In this document: positions 46,758 to 55,765 of the stretch, in pieces
Numbering within the stretch: the first letter of the stretch is position 1
Layout of the letters: the number at the start of each line of letters is the position of its first letter
From: Leifsonia soli
Lineage (GTDB): Bacteria > Actinomycetota > Actinomycetes > Actinomycetales > Microbacteriaceae
NCBI RefSeq assembly: GCF_013408745.1
Contig: NZ_JACCBJ010000001.1
Location: forward strand, 1,798,001 to 1,862,000
DNA: 64,000 nt
Direction of reading: 5' to 3'
The notes under the pieces: model-generated
What the model was told of the DNA's origin: nothing
Databases searched by the model: none
Seen by the model: the letters and a program-made list of their open reading frames with translations, nothing else
Translations under genes and position numbers: made by a program

Positions 46758-47617
46758 CCGATGCGCAGCGCACGCACATCGGCGCCCCCGATGTCGATCA
46801 CGGCCACGTGGAGCTCAGCGCGGTCGTCCTCTCCGACGAGTTCGTCTCCACCGACGCGCCCGCGTCCTCCGAGGTCGCCGAGTACGCGCTGTGGCTGGGC
46901 GACGACTCCCTGATCCTGGCGCAGCGCCTCGGCGGCTGGATCACCCGGGCACCGGAGCTGGAGGAGGATGTCGCCCTGGCGAACATCGCCCTCGACCTGC
47001 TCGGCCATGCGCGCTCCCTGCTCCGCTACGCCGGTTCGGCGACGGGACGCACCGAGGACGACCTGGCGTACTGGCGCGACGAGGGCGACTTCCGCTCCGC
47101 GCACCTGTTCGAGCAGCCGAACGGCGACTTCGCGCACACGATCGTGCGGCAGTTCGCCGCCGCGCACTACCTGCACCCGCTGTACGAGCGGCTGCGCGCA
47201 TCCACCGATCCGGTGCTCGCCGGCGTCGCCGCGAAGGCGGTGAAGGAGGTCGACTACCACCGCGACCACGCCGACCAGTGGATGCTGCGCCTGGCGCTCG
47301 GAACGGACGAGTCGCGCCGCCGCACCCTGCGCGCGATGGAGGACGTCTGGCCCTACGTCGACGAGCTGTTCTCCGACGAGGCCGCGGGAGGAGTCGGCCT
47401 GTTCGACGCCCTCGACGGAGTGGCCGTGCCTCCCTCGACGCTCCGCGAGCCGTTCGAGGCCGAGGTCGGCCCCGTGCTGGCGGAGGCCCGGCTCGAGCCG
47501 CCGACGGCCTTCCATGCGGCAGGCGGCGGGCGCCGCGGCCGGCACTCCGAATACCTCGCACCCCTGCTCGCGGAGCTGCAGGTGCTCGCCCGTCAGCATC
47601 CGGGGGCGTCATGGTGA
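46754..47617 (+). CDS. paaC: Phenylacetyl-CoA epoxidase subunit C
   Basis: 287 residues, the structural partner of PaaA with the same four-helix fold: YALWLGDDSLILAQRLGGWITRAPELEED, ANIALDLLGHARSLL and KEVDYHRDHADQWM. It stabilises the complex but does not bind the iron pair in characterised enzymes. GTG start. Confidence 0.94.
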   Translation: MTDAQRTHIGAPDVDHGHVELSAVVLSDEFVSTDAPASSEVAEYALWLGDDSLILAQRLGGWITRAPELEEDVALANIALDLLGHARSLLRYAGSATGRTEDDLAYWRDEGDFRSAHLFEQPNGDFAHTIVRQFAAAHYLHPLYERLRASTDPVLAGVAAKAVKEVDYHRDHADQWMLRLALGTDESRRRTLRAMEDVWPYVDELFSDEAAGGVGLFDALDGVAVPPSTLREPFEAEVGPVLAEARLEPPTAFHAAGGGRRGRHSEYLAPLLAELQVLARQHPGASW

Positions 47618-48093
47618 CGCATCACGCCGACGCCGCGCGGGCGTGGTCGGCGGTCGCCGCCGTCGTGGACCCGGAGGTGCCGGTGCTCAGCATCGACGAC
47701 CTCGGCGTGCTGCGCGAGGTGACGGTCTCCGACGACGGCGTCGAGGTGGTCATCACGCCGACCTACTCGGGATGCCCGGCGATGGATGCGATCCGCGAGG
47801 ATGTCGTGCGCGCCCTGGCCGCGGAGGGGTTCGGCGACGTCCGGGTCCGGCTGGTGCTGTCGCCCGCGTGGACGACCGACTGGATCAGCGCCGCCGGCCG
47901 CTCCGCCCTCCAGGAGTACGGCATCGCTCCCCCGTCGGCCGCCGGCCCGGTCCGGCTGAGCATGTCGGTGAAGTGCCCGCACTGCGACTCGCTGGACACC
48001 CGCGAGGTCGCGCACTTCGGGTCGACGTCCTGCAAGGCGCTGTTCGTCTGCCGGTCGTGCGGCGAACCGTTCGACCATTTCAAGGCACTGTGA
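47611..48093 (+). CDS. paaD: Phenylacetyl-CoA epoxidase maturation protein PaaD
   Basis: 160 residues with a DUF59/MIP18-like domain (VVDPEVPVLSIDDLGVLREVTV, TPTYSGCPAMDAI) and a C-terminal zinc-ribbon-like part with CPHC and CRSC. It probably helps insert the iron centre. ATG 47611 overlaps paaC by seven bases; GTG 47614 is an alternative. Confidence 0.9.
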   Translation: MVTHHADAARAWSAVAAVVDPEVPVLSIDDLGVLREVTVSDDGVEVVITPTYSGCPAMDAIREDVVRALAAEGFGDVRVRLVLSPAWTTDWISAAGRSALQEYGIAPPSAAGPVRLSMSVKCPHCDSLDTREVAHFGSTSCKALFVCRSCGEPFDHFKAL

Positions 48094-48103
48094 GGGAGGC
48101 CTG

Positions 48104-49210
48104 ATGGCGCGGGCACGGTTCCACACGCTCGCGGTCGCCGACGTGCGACCGTTGACGGCGGCGAGCGTCGAGGTCACCTTCGCGGTGCCGGAGGGGCTCC
48201 GCGGCGAGTACGACTACCTGCCCGGGCAGCACGTCGCCCTGCGCGCCACCGTCGACGGCCATGAGCTGCGGAGGAGCTACTCGCTGTGCCGCCCGCCGCT
48301 GCCGCCGACCGGCGACCGGCCCGGCCGCATCAGCGTCGCGATCAAGCGCGACCTGGGCGGCGCGTTCTCGACCTGGGCGACCAGCGAGCTGCGGGCGGGC
48401 GACCGGATCGACGTGATGAGCCCGCAGGGCACGTTCACGGTCGACCCGTCGCGCGTGGACGGCCGGCACGTGGTGGGCATCGCCGCGGGGTCCGGCATCA
48501 CGCCGCTGATGGCGCTCGCCGGCAGCATCCTGGCCGGCTCCCCCACGGCGCGGTTCACGCTCGTCTACACGAACCGCACGGCGATCGACGTCATGTTCCT
48601 CGAGGACCTCGCCGACCTGAAGGACCGCTACCCCGCGCGGCTGGCGCTGCACCACGTGCTCTCGCGCGAGCAGCGCTCCGCCCCCCTGCTCTCCGGCCGG
48701 ATCGACGAGGAGCGGCTGCGCAGGATGCTCGACACGCTCGTCCCCCCGTCGACCGTCGACGAGTGGTTCCTGTGCGGACCGTTCGAGCTCGTGCAGCTGT
48801 GCCGTGACGTGCTGGAGGCCTACGGGGTGGCGCGGGACCGCATCCACTTCGAGCTGTTCACGACCGGCGAACCGGGCGAACCCCGCGGCGACGCAGGTCG
48901 TCCGGTGGTGGTCCACGAGGGCGAGCGCACCGCCGAGATCGAGTTCACGCTCGACGGCCTGAGTTCGACCGTGACCACGCCGGTGGATGCGAACGAGTCG
49001 GTTCTGAACGCGGCTCTGCGCGTGCGGCCGGACGTGCCCTTCGCGTGCACCGGGGGCGTCTGCGGGACGTGCCGCGCGCGGCTGGTCAGCGGCGACGTGC
49101 GGATGACGGAGAACTACGCGCTGGAGCCGGAGGAGCTCGAACGCGGCTACGTGCTGACCTGCCAGTCCCATCCCCTGACCGACCGCGTCGTGGTCGACTA
49201 CGACGTCTGA
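48104..49210 (+). CDS. paaE: Phenylacetyl-CoA epoxidase reductase
   Basis: 368 residues: FAD domain (RRSYSLCRPP), NAD(P) domain (GIAAGSGITPLMAL) and a C-terminal 2Fe-2S ferredoxin domain with the cluster cysteines in CTGGVCGTCRARL and LTCQ. It passes electrons from NADPH to PaaA. Fifth gene of paaABCDE, 10 bases after paaD. Confidence 0.94.
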   Translation: MARARFHTLAVADVRPLTAASVEVTFAVPEGLRGEYDYLPGQHVALRATVDGHELRRSYSLCRPPLPPTGDRPGRISVAIKRDLGGAFSTWATSELRAGDRIDVMSPQGTFTVDPSRVDGRHVVGIAAGSGITPLMALAGSILAGSPTARFTLVYTNRTAIDVMFLEDLADLKDRYPARLALHHVLSREQRSAPLLSGRIDEERLRRMLDTLVPPSTVDEWFLCGPFELVQLCRDVLEAYGVARDRIHFELFTTGEPGEPRGDAGRPVVVHEGERTAEIEFTLDGLSSTVTTPVDANESVLNAALRVRPDVPFACTGGVCGTCRARLVSGDVRMTENYALEPEELERGYVLTCQSHPLTDRVVVDYDV

Positions 49211-49224
49211 ACAGCGGAGGCCCC

Positions 49225-49995
49225 GTGATCGACCTGGACATCGCCGACGGGATCGCCCGTGTCACCCTCGACGCGCCGGAGCGGCTGAACGCGCTCGGCC
49301 CCGACGACCTGCGGGCGCTGGATGCGGCCTACGCCGAGGCGGAGGCGGCGGGCGTCCGCGCGCTGGTGCTGCGCGGCGAGGGTCGCGCGTTCTGCGCCGG
49401 CCGCGACATCGCGGGCGTCGACCCCGCGACCGACGACGTGAGCGGGTACCTCGACGGCCTGGTCACTCCCCTGCTACGCCGGATCGCAGCGTTCGCCGCG
49501 CCGACCTTCGCCGCCGCGCATGGCGCGTGTCTCGGGGTCGGCCTGGGGCTCCTGGTCGCGACCGATGTGGTCTACGTGGCGGAGGACGCCAAGGTCGGCT
49601 CGCCGTTCGCCGCCCTCGGCGCCGCCCTCGACTCCGGCGGCCACTGGCTGCTGGTCTCGCGCCTCGGCCCGCACCGGGCGCTCGACCTCATCTACTCCGG
49701 CCGGCTCCTGTCGGGCGCCGAAGCGGTCGCGGGTGGCCTCTTCTCACGATCCCTGCCAGCCGACGGCCTGCGCGACGAGGTGGATGCCGCAGCCCGGGCG
49801 GCCGCGTCCGGCGCCACCCAAGCGTTCCTGGCGAGCAAGCGGATCGTCTCGGGCCTGCGCGACGGCTCGCTCGGCTTCTGGGGCTCGGTCGCCGCCGAGA
49901 ACGCCGCGCAGTCGGCCCTGCGCGACACGGACGACTATCGCGAGGGGTTCCGCGCCTTCCAGGAGAAGCGGAAGCCGCGCTTCTCCGGCCACTGA
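49225..49995 (+). CDS. paaG: Enoyl-CoA hydratase/isomerase (PaaG-like)
   Basis: 256 residues of the crotonase fold: EGRAFCAGRDIAGVDP, AAHGACLGVGLGLLVATDVVYVAED and SPFAALGAALDSGG. PaaG converts the ring epoxide to the oxepin form. GTG 49225 follows GCGGAGG; last in the operon. The paaG assignment rests on position; it could be another hydratase. Confidence 0.75.
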   Translation: MIDLDIADGIARVTLDAPERLNALGPDDLRALDAAYAEAEAAGVRALVLRGEGRAFCAGRDIAGVDPATDDVSGYLDGLVTPLLRRIAAFAAPTFAAAHGACLGVGLGLLVATDVVYVAEDAKVGSPFAALGAALDSGGHWLLVSRLGPHRALDLIYSGRLLSGAEAVAGGLFSRSLPADGLRDEVDAAARAAASGATQAFLASKRIVSGLRDGSLGFWGSVAAENAAQSALRDTDDYREGFRAFQEKRKPRFSGH

Positions 49996-50008
49996 CTCCG
50001 TGCAGGGA

Positions 50009-50575
50009 CTAACGGATCTCGTAGGTTCCGTCGAGGCGGGCTCGGGCGATGACGTGCCCTCTCATGGCGCGGACAGTGTCGGCGAGGGTGAACGACGCCG
50101 GCAGATCGATCGGCTTGTCAAGCGCGAAGAGCTGGAAGGCGTACGTGTGGGCTCCGTGCGAGCGGATGGGGAGCGGCCCCGCGTAGCCACGTCGGCCGAA
50201 CCCGCCTCTGCCCTGCCGGATCCCCCGGACGGGGCTCGGCTCGGCGAGCCCGTTCTCCGGGATGCCGTGTGCCGCCGGGTCGATCCCGACGGCGAGCGCG
50301 TGGGTGGCGGGTCTCGAGAAGGGCACATCGGGGTCCTGCACGATGAGCACGAGCTCTCGCGTCTCCGCCGGAGGCGTGGTCCACGACAGTGCGGGCGAGA
50401 CGTTCGGTCCGCGCAGCCGGCCACGATGGCGGTCGGGAATCGGCGCGCCGTTGTCGAAGGCCGGACTGGTGAGCGTGAAGGTCTGCGGCGCATCCAGGCC
50501 GGGGTCGGCCCAGGCGAGGGTGCGGTGCCCTGCGCGCCGGCCGCGGAGGAGAAGACCGAGTGGATTGGCAGGCAT
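50009..50575 (-). CDS. YbhB/YbcL-type PEBP protein
   Basis: 188 residues of the phosphatidylethanolamine-binding family: LTSPAFDNGAPIP, NVSPALSWTTPPAETRELVLIVQDPDVPF and HAYAFQLFAL-like HTYAFQLFALD. The ligand is unknown. It is divergent from a MarR gene, and two operator-like palindromes lie between, so the MarR protein probably controls it. Confidence 0.87.
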   Translation of the reverse strand: MPANPLGLLLRGRRAGHRTLAWADPGLDAPQTFTLTSPAFDNGAPIPDRHRGRLRGPNVSPALSWTTPPAETRELVLIVQDPDVPFSRPATHALAVGIDPAAHGIPENGLAEPSPVRGIRQGRGGFGRRGYAGPLPIRSHGAHTYAFQLFALDKPIDLPASFTLADTVRAMRGHVIARARLDGTYEIR

Positions 50576-50606
50576 GGTGGGCGGGCTTCCTTCTCGGTCA
50601 ACGATG

Positions 50607-50643
50607 CTTAGGCATACTAAGGACTCTTCTTAGGTAGACTAAT
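50607..50643. promoter_or_regulatory. Paired CTTAG-N5-CTAA(G/T) operators
   Basis: CTTAGGCATACTAAG (50607-50621) and CTTAGGTAGACTAAT (50629-50643) are palindromes with centres 22 bases apart, two helical turns. The second contains TAGACT (50635-50640), the -10 of the MarR gene. Autoregulation and control of the divergent PEBP gene are likely. Confidence 0.75.
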
Positions 50644-50648
50644 CACCC

Positions 50649-51104
50649 ATGGAAGCCGAAGCAAGCGCCGGGCCCCCTGGAGCCCTCGCCGTCTCCGGCC
50701 TCGGCGCTCAGGTCCGCTCGACGGTCGGACGACTGTACCGGCGCTTCCGCAGCGAACGCCCGGAAGGCGGCCTCGGCGACGCCGCCCTGGACGTGCTGAA
50801 CTGGCTGCACAAGACCGGCCCGCAGACCTTGACCGAACTCAGCGAGGTCGCCCAGGTCACTCCCGCGTCGATGAGCCAGAGCGTCAACAGACTCACGTCG
50901 GCGGGATACGTCGTCCGAACCGCCGATCCGAGCGATCGCCGCAAGGTGCTGTTCCGCACGACCCCCGAAGGCGCTCGCCTCGCCGAGACGACACGGGCTC
51001 GACGCGACGCGTGGCTGGAGGGGCGGCTCGGCGCGCTCAGCCCCGAGGATCAGCAGGTGGTCGCGCGCGCCTGCGCCATCCTCGCCACGATCTCGGATTC
51101 CTGA
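50649..51104 (+). CDS. MarR-family regulator
   Basis: 151 residues: winged HTH with TLTELSEVAQVTPASMSQSVNRLTSAGYVVRTADPSDRRKVLF, flanked by dimerisation helices. ATG 50649 lies eight bases after TAGACT, a leaderless layout, and the paired operators overlap that box. It ends 4 bases from the convergent VOC gene. The inducer is unknown. Confidence 0.88.
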   Translation: MEAEASAGPPGALAVSGLGAQVRSTVGRLYRRFRSERPEGGLGDAALDVLNWLHKTGPQTLTELSEVAQVTPASMSQSVNRLTSAGYVVRTADPSDRRKVLFRTTPEGARLAETTRARRDAWLEGRLGALSPEDQQVVARACAILATISDS

Positions 51105-51107
51105 CCC

Positions 51108-51476
51108 TCAGACGCGGTCGTGCAGCGTGATGTGGTACCCGTCGGGGTCGGCGAAGGTGAACGTGCGGCCGAAGGGTCCGTCGATGGGCGCGGCGACGAT
51201 CGTGCGGCCGTCGGCGACGAGGGCGTCGTGGATGGCCTGGACATCGGTCGCGTGCAGCCAGATCGCGGCGCCGATGCCCGGCTGAGGAACGGAATCGAGA
51301 TCGGTGCCCTGGACGATGTCCCGGAGCGCGAATGCGATGGGCTTCGTGTCGAAGACCACGGCGTGCGGTGGGCCGGCCGGCGAGCGGACGAGCCCGAGGT
51401 AGCGCTCGTAGAAGGCCTGGGATGCGGCGAGATCACGCGTCTGCAGCGAGAGGAAGTCGGGGCCGGTGGCGGGCAT
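51108..51476 (-). CDS. VOC/glyoxalase-fold protein
   Basis: 122 residues with the paired beta-alpha-beta modules of the vicinal oxygen chelate superfamily: DFLSLQTRDLAASQAFYERYLG, GIGAAIWLHATDVQAIHDAL and FGRTFTFADPDGYHITLHD. Start ATG 51476 is chosen because AAGGAG lies six bases upstream; the earlier ATG at 51491 overlaps that site. Divergent from a MarR gene with two palindromic operators between, hence probably regulated by it. Confidence 0.87.
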   Translation of the reverse strand: MPATGPDFLSLQTRDLAASQAFYERYLGLVRSPAGPPHAVVFDTKPIAFALRDIVQGTDLDSVPQPGIGAAIWLHATDVQAIHDALVADGRTIVAAPIDGPFGRTFTFADPDGYHITLHDRV

Positions 51477-51493
51477 GGAATGCTCCTTCATTT

Positions 51494-51540
51494 CGTGTCA
51501 GTTATCTGACACGACTCAATCTATGTCAGAATACTGACAT
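51494..51540. promoter_or_regulatory. Two TGTCAG-N4-CTGACA operators
   Basis: CGTGTCAGTTATCTGACACG (51494-51513) and ATGTCAGAATACTGACAT (51523-51540) are perfect palindromes that share TGTCAG-N4-CTGACA. They fill the space between the divergent VOC and MarR genes, and the second reaches into the MarR start codon. Confidence 0.85.
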
Positions 51541-52027
51541 GAGTCAAGACGGAGTCGGCGTCGACCTCGAGACATCGCTGGGCTACCTGCTCAAAGAGGC
51601 GTCCAGCGCGCTGCGCGCAGCCATGGAGGAGGTGCTCCGCCCGCTCGGCATGACGATCACGCACTACTCGTGCCTGGAGCTGCTCTCCCAGCGCCCCGGC
51701 CTGTCGAACTCCGAGCTCGCCCGCGGCACGTTCGTCACCCGGCAGTCGATGAACGTGCTGCTCCAGACGCTGGAGCGGGAGGGGGACGTGACCCGGCCGG
51801 CGGAGGCGCCCGTCGGCAAGGTGCTCCCCACCCGGCTCACCGCCCGCGGCCGGCGGCGTCTCGAGCAGGCGAGCGCGGCCGTACGGTCCGTCGAGCTCCG
51901 CATGCTGTCCGGTCTCACGGAGCAGGACCAGGCCGCCGCTCGCCGCATCCTGCGGAGCATGATCGGCTCGCTCCGGGGCGATGTTCCCACCCGCACCGAA
52001 TCCGCCGGCGCTGGCGAGGTCAGCTGA
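51539..52027 (+). CDS. MarR-family regulator
   Basis: 162 residues: helix-wing domain SNSELARGTFVTRQSMNVLLQTLEREGDVTRP and terminal dimer helices. The ATG lies within the second operator, so it is very likely self-repressing. Its last eight bases overlap the 3' end of the opposite maltokinase gene. Confidence 0.88.
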   Translation: MSQDGVGVDLETSLGYLLKEASSALRAAMEEVLRPLGMTITHYSCLELLSQRPGLSNSELARGTFVTRQSMNVLLQTLEREGDVTRPAEAPVGKVLPTRLTARGRRRLEQASAAVRSVELRMLSGLTEQDQAAARRILRSMIGSLRGDVPTRTESAGAGEVS

Positions 52028-53357
52028 CGCGGGTCGCCAGCAGGCGCTGCACCGCGGAGAGCGGGATCGGGATCCACGACGGGCGGTGCCGGGCCTCGTA
52101 CGCGATCTCGTAGACCGCCTTGTCGAGCTCGAACGCGTCGAGCAGCAGCCGGAAGTCATCGACCTCGGAGCCCGCGACGGACGCGTAGCCCTCGAGGTAC
52201 GCCTGCCGCGCGTTCGCGGCCCATGCCGTCGCATCCACCGGCGTCTCCCGGCGCGCGAGGGAACCCGCGACGTAGTCGAACGAGCGCAGCATCCCGGCGA
52301 CATCGCGCATGGTCGCGTCGGGCAGTGCGCGCTCGGCGAGCGGCCGCAGCGGCTCCCCTTCGAAGTCGATGAACTGCCAGCCGCGGTCGGGCGCGTAGAG
52401 CACCTGGCCCAGGTGGAGGTCGCCGTGGATGCGCTGCAGCAGCGGAAGAGGCGCCGCGGCGGCGTCCTCGTAGACGGCCGCGATCCCGGCCCGCAGCTCC
52501 TCGACCTCGGGGACCTCGGTCGTGGTGACCGTGAGGCGCCGGAACATCCCGTCGAGGGCGAGCGCGACATCCTCCTTCGCCGCGCGCTTCGTCGGCAGCG
52601 AGCGCGCCAGGAGCGTGTGCAGCTCGGCGGTGCCCGCCCCCAGCAGGTACGCGCGGTCGGTGAAGTCCTCGCCGCGCTCCGCGGCGCTGACCGCCAGCTC
52701 CCAGCCGTCCTCGGCCCCCGGGACGAAGTCCTGCATGAGGGCGAGTTCGCCGGACGCGGTCCCGGCGACCGGGGTGGGCCAGCGGCCGGTGAGCCAGCCG
52801 AGCAGCGCGGGCGTCCGCCGCGACCCGGCCGCGGTGAGCGCGGCCAGGGTGGAGACGTCGGGGTTCTCGCCGTCCTGGACGACCCGGAACACCTTGATGA
52901 GGGCGAGGCGGTCGTCCTCCAGCTCGCCGACGATCGACGTGTTGGACTGCTCGCCCGTCAGTCGCCGCGACGACCGCACCGCGAGCCGGCCGCCGAGCGT
53001 GTGGCCCTGCGCGTGCGCATCACGGCCCTCGGCATGCTCCTGACCGGTCATCAGCTGGACGAGGGACGCGACGTACGCCTCCTCCGTCGGACCGTCGTAC
53101 AGGTACCGTCCGCCCGCCTCGCCGATCAGCGCGGCTTCGTCGCCGTCGCGGCCGGCCCGCGCGACGACGGGCACCTGGTACACGCGGGGCGTGCGCGGTG
53201 CGTCGTCGCAGAAGAAGTGGGTGACGACGCGGACGTCGGCGTCCGCGGGTTCGGCGTCGAACGACGCGAGAAGCCGCAGGCGCGGCTCGACGTTCTTCGT
53301 CGAATACCAGCGCTGGCGTCGCATCCACGTGCCGACCAGCTCCGTGAGTTCGGTCAT
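52020..53357 (-). CDS. Maltokinase
   Basis: 445 residues: N-terminal cap domain (WMRRQRWYSTKNVEPRL) and an APH-like kinase with ERLHGDLHLGQVLY-type IHGDLHLGQVLYAPD and FIDFEGEPLRPLAER. It phosphorylates maltose to maltose-1-phosphate for the GlgE glycogen route. The trehalose synthase TreS that is often fused or adjacent is not in this window. TACGGT (53364-53369) lies six bases before the ATG, a leaderless layout. Confidence 0.87.
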   Translation of the reverse strand: MTELTELVGTWMRRQRWYSTKNVEPRLRLLASFDAEPADADVRVVTHFFCDDAPRTPRVYQVPVVARAGRDGDEAALIGEAGGRYLYDGPTEEAYVASLVQLMTGQEHAEGRDAHAQGHTLGGRLAVRSSRRLTGEQSNTSIVGELEDDRLALIKVFRVVQDGENPDVSTLAALTAAGSRRTPALLGWLTGRWPTPVAGTASGELALMQDFVPGAEDGWELAVSAAERGEDFTDRAYLLGAGTAELHTLLARSLPTKRAAKEDVALALDGMFRRLTVTTTEVPEVEELRAGIAAVYEDAAAAPLPLLQRIHGDLHLGQVLYAPDRGWQFIDFEGEPLRPLAERALPDATMRDVAGMLRSFDYVAGSLARRETPVDATAWAANARQAYLEGYASVAGSEVDDFRLLLDAFELDKAVYEIAYEARHRPSWIPIPLSAVQRLLATRVS

Positions 53358-53414
53358 GCCAGAACCGTACGCCCGCTCCGCCGTTTGTGGGCGGGGTCCA
53401 GCGAATCCTGAGGA

Positions 53415-54851
53415 TCAGTGCCGGCCGAGCACGACACCGCGAGCGGCCAGGAAGGGCTGCGGGTCGATCTGCAGACCGTTCACCCGCACCTCGAAGTGCA
53501 GGTGGCAGCCCGTCGACAGCCCGGTCGAGCCCACCTGCGCGATCGGCTGGCCCGCGGCGACCTGCTGGCCGACGGTCACGCCGATGCCTCCGTCGCGGAT
53601 GTGGCCGTAGGCCGTCTGCACGCCGCCTCCGTGATCGATGAGGACGAAGTTGCCGTAGCCGCTGAACGGCCCGGCGCGCACCACCGTCCCGGCTGCCGCC
53701 GCGAAGATCGTCGTCCCGCAGGCGGCACCGAGGTCGTCACCCGGGTGGAAGGGGTCCGTGCCGAGAGGACGCGACGGCCGCGGTCCGAAGACATCGGTCA
53801 GCGAGCCCTGCACCGGGAGCGCCCACCCGCTCGCGACGAGCGTCGGATCGGAGGTGAGCACCTGCCAGCTGGAACCCGCCTGGATCACCGTCGGCGCCGC
53901 AGCGAGGGCGGCCGACGCCGCATCGACCTGCGCCTGCGCGGTCGCGACCGCCTGCCGGCTGCTGTCGACGTCGACCGCCGAGACGGCATCCGCCGCCTTC
54001 TGTGCCTTCTCGGCCCAGCCCTCCGCAGCCTTCTTCTGGGTGGAGGCTTGGCGGATGGCGGCGTCGCGGTCCTTCGAGAGGGCGGCGAGCCGGTCGGCGG
54101 CGCCGAGCTGCTCGAGCAGGTCGCCCGAGCCCTCCAGGGCCGCGCTGAGCGGGTCCTGGGTCAGGAAGCGGGCGCCGGACGAGCGGAGCAGCGCGGTCGC
54201 CAAGGCGGCGCTCTTGCGGGCCTGCTCGGCGGCGGCGTCCGCCTGCTTGCGCACGGCGTCGGCCGCGGCCTGCGCTTGATCGTGCTCGCGCTGGGCCGTC
54301 TCCGACTCCTGGGTCGCCGTCGCGAGCTGCTCCTGCGCCGAGGCGAGATCGCTGGCCAGCTGGACGGCGCGCTCGAGGTCGGCCGGGTCGACCGTGGGGA
54401 ACTGCGGGAGGTCCGGCACGCTGAGAGTGATCTCATCCGTGGGCGCCGGCCCCGGTGCGGACGCGGGCGGGCTCACCGGCGGCGTCGCCGGGTCGGGGGT
54501 CGGGGTCGGAGTGGGGTCGGGCGTCGGTGTCGGGTCGGGAGTGGGAGTCGGGTCCGGCGTCGGAGTCGGGTCCGGCGTCGGAGTCGGGTCCGGGGACGGG
54601 TCCGGAGACGGGTCCGCCGACGGCGTCGGATCCGGGGTCGCCGACCCGTCGCCACCGGTCTTGTCCGCTATGTGGCCGCTCGATCCATCCGTGCCGGCCG
54701 GCGCGCACGCGGTGGTGCACTCCTCGGCAGAGGCGGGCGAGGAGACGCCCAGCAGACCTCCGGCGACCAGAGCGAGCACCGCCCAGGTGGAAGTCAGGCG
54801 CGGCCCCCCGAGTCGCGTCGCTCTCCTGTGTCGTCCGAGCGAACTGTGCAT
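53415..54851 (-). CDS. M23/LytM-family peptidase with (TPDP)n linker
   Basis: 478 residues. Signal peptide at about 20-45 (STWAVLALVAGGLLGVSSPASA), then a long Asp-Pro-Thr-Pro repeat (about 75-135), a coiled coil rich in Ala/Gln (about 165-340) and a C-terminal LytM domain with HPGDDLGAACG, GHIRDGG and HLHFEV. It resembles NlpD/EnvC activators or hydrolases that act on peptidoglycan at division. The zinc ligands appear intact. ATG 54851 is preferred over the longer frame to 54929. The DNA of the linker is a tandem repeat and will vary in length. Confidence 0.87.
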   Translation of the reverse strand: MHSSLGRHRRATRLGGPRLTSTWAVLALVAGGLLGVSSPASAEECTTACAPAGTDGSSGHIADKTGGDGSATPDPTPSADPSPDPSPDPTPTPDPTPTPDPTPTPDPTPTPDPTPTPTPDPATPPVSPPASAPGPAPTDEITLSVPDLPQFPTVDPADLERAVQLASDLASAQEQLATATQESETAQREHDQAQAAADAVRKQADAAAEQARKSAALATALLRSSGARFLTQDPLSAALEGSGDLLEQLGAADRLAALSKDRDAAIRQASTQKKAAEGWAEKAQKAADAVSAVDVDSSRQAVATAQAQVDAASAALAAAPTVIQAGSSWQVLTSDPTLVASGWALPVQGSLTDVFGPRPSRPLGTDPFHPGDDLGAACGTTIFAAAAGTVVRAGPFSGYGNFVLIDHGGGVQTAYGHIRDGGIGVTVGQQVAAGQPIAQVGSTGLSTGCHLHFEVRVNGLQIDPQPFLAARGVVLGRH

Positions 54852-54981
54852 GATCAGAACGGCCCGGCGGCTGACGCCGTTAGGCCGATAGTGAGATGCT
54901 CTCACCGCTCGGGGTCGCGAACAAGACACCCGTTCGAGGTCGGATGCGGCTCACAGCATCGGCACGTTACGGTGAGAGATT

Positions 54982-55716
54982 GTGACCGACAGTACTGCCA
55001 CCGCGCGCCCGCGACGTTCCGCCCGGCGCACGTCCAGCTGGAAGACGTTGCTGCGCGATGTGGTGATCATCTTCGTGGTCGCGGTGCTGGTGTCGTTCCT
55101 GATCAAGACGTTCGTCGCCCGCTCCTTCTACATCCCGTCGGGGTCGATGGAGAACACGCTCCAGATCAACGACCGCATCATCGTCAACGAGCTCCAGCCC
55201 AAGGTGTTCGGGCTGCAGCGCGGCGATGTGGTCGTATTCAAGGATCCGGGCGGATGGCTGCCGCCGGCGCCGCCGAAGACCGGCAACGCGTTCCAGCAGG
55301 GCGTCGGCGCTGTCCTCGACTTCGTCGGCCTGGGAGCGTCGGACTCCGACCAGCACCTGGTCAAGCGCCTCATCGGCCTGCCGGGCGACCACATCAGCTG
55401 CTGCAACGCCCTCGGCCAGATGAGCGTCAACGGCGTCCCGCTCAAGGAGCCGTACGTGCTCCTCCCCGCGGGCGTGCAGGCGGTCTCCGAGAAGTCGTTC
55501 GACGTGACGGTGCCGGAGGGCTCGGTCTGGGTGATGGGCGACAACCGCTACAACTCCGCCGACTCCCGCTACCACATGGACGACCCGGGCAAGGGCTTCG
55601 TGCCGCTCTCCGACGTCGTCGGCAAAGCCTTCGTCATCAGCTGGCCGGTCAGTCACTGGTCCTGGCTCGACGACTACCCGGACACCTTCCGCGGCGTCGA
55701 ACGCGAAGACAAGTAA
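54982..55716 (+). CDS. lepB: Signal peptidase I
   Basis: 244 residues: one N-terminal membrane helix (about 25-45), catalytic Ser55 in IPSGSMENTL, Lys128 in HLVKRLIGLPGD and the C-terminal GDNRYNSADSRYH. It removes signal peptides outside the membrane. GTG 54982 follows TACGGT (54968-54973) by eight bases, a leaderless layout. Divergent from the M23 gene. Confidence 0.95.
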   Translation: MTDSTATARPRRSARRTSSWKTLLRDVVIIFVVAVLVSFLIKTFVARSFYIPSGSMENTLQINDRIIVNELQPKVFGLQRGDVVVFKDPGGWLPPAPPKTGNAFQQGVGAVLDFVGLGASDSDQHLVKRLIGLPGDHISCCNALGQMSVNGVPLKEPYVLLPAGVQAVSEKSFDVTVPEGSVWVMGDNRYNSADSRYHMDDPGKGFVPLSDVVGKAFVISWPVSHWSWLDDYPDTFRGVEREDK

Positions 55717-55765
55717 GCGGTCACTCGACACCGGGACCCGCGCGCACGTCGATAGCATCGACCGG

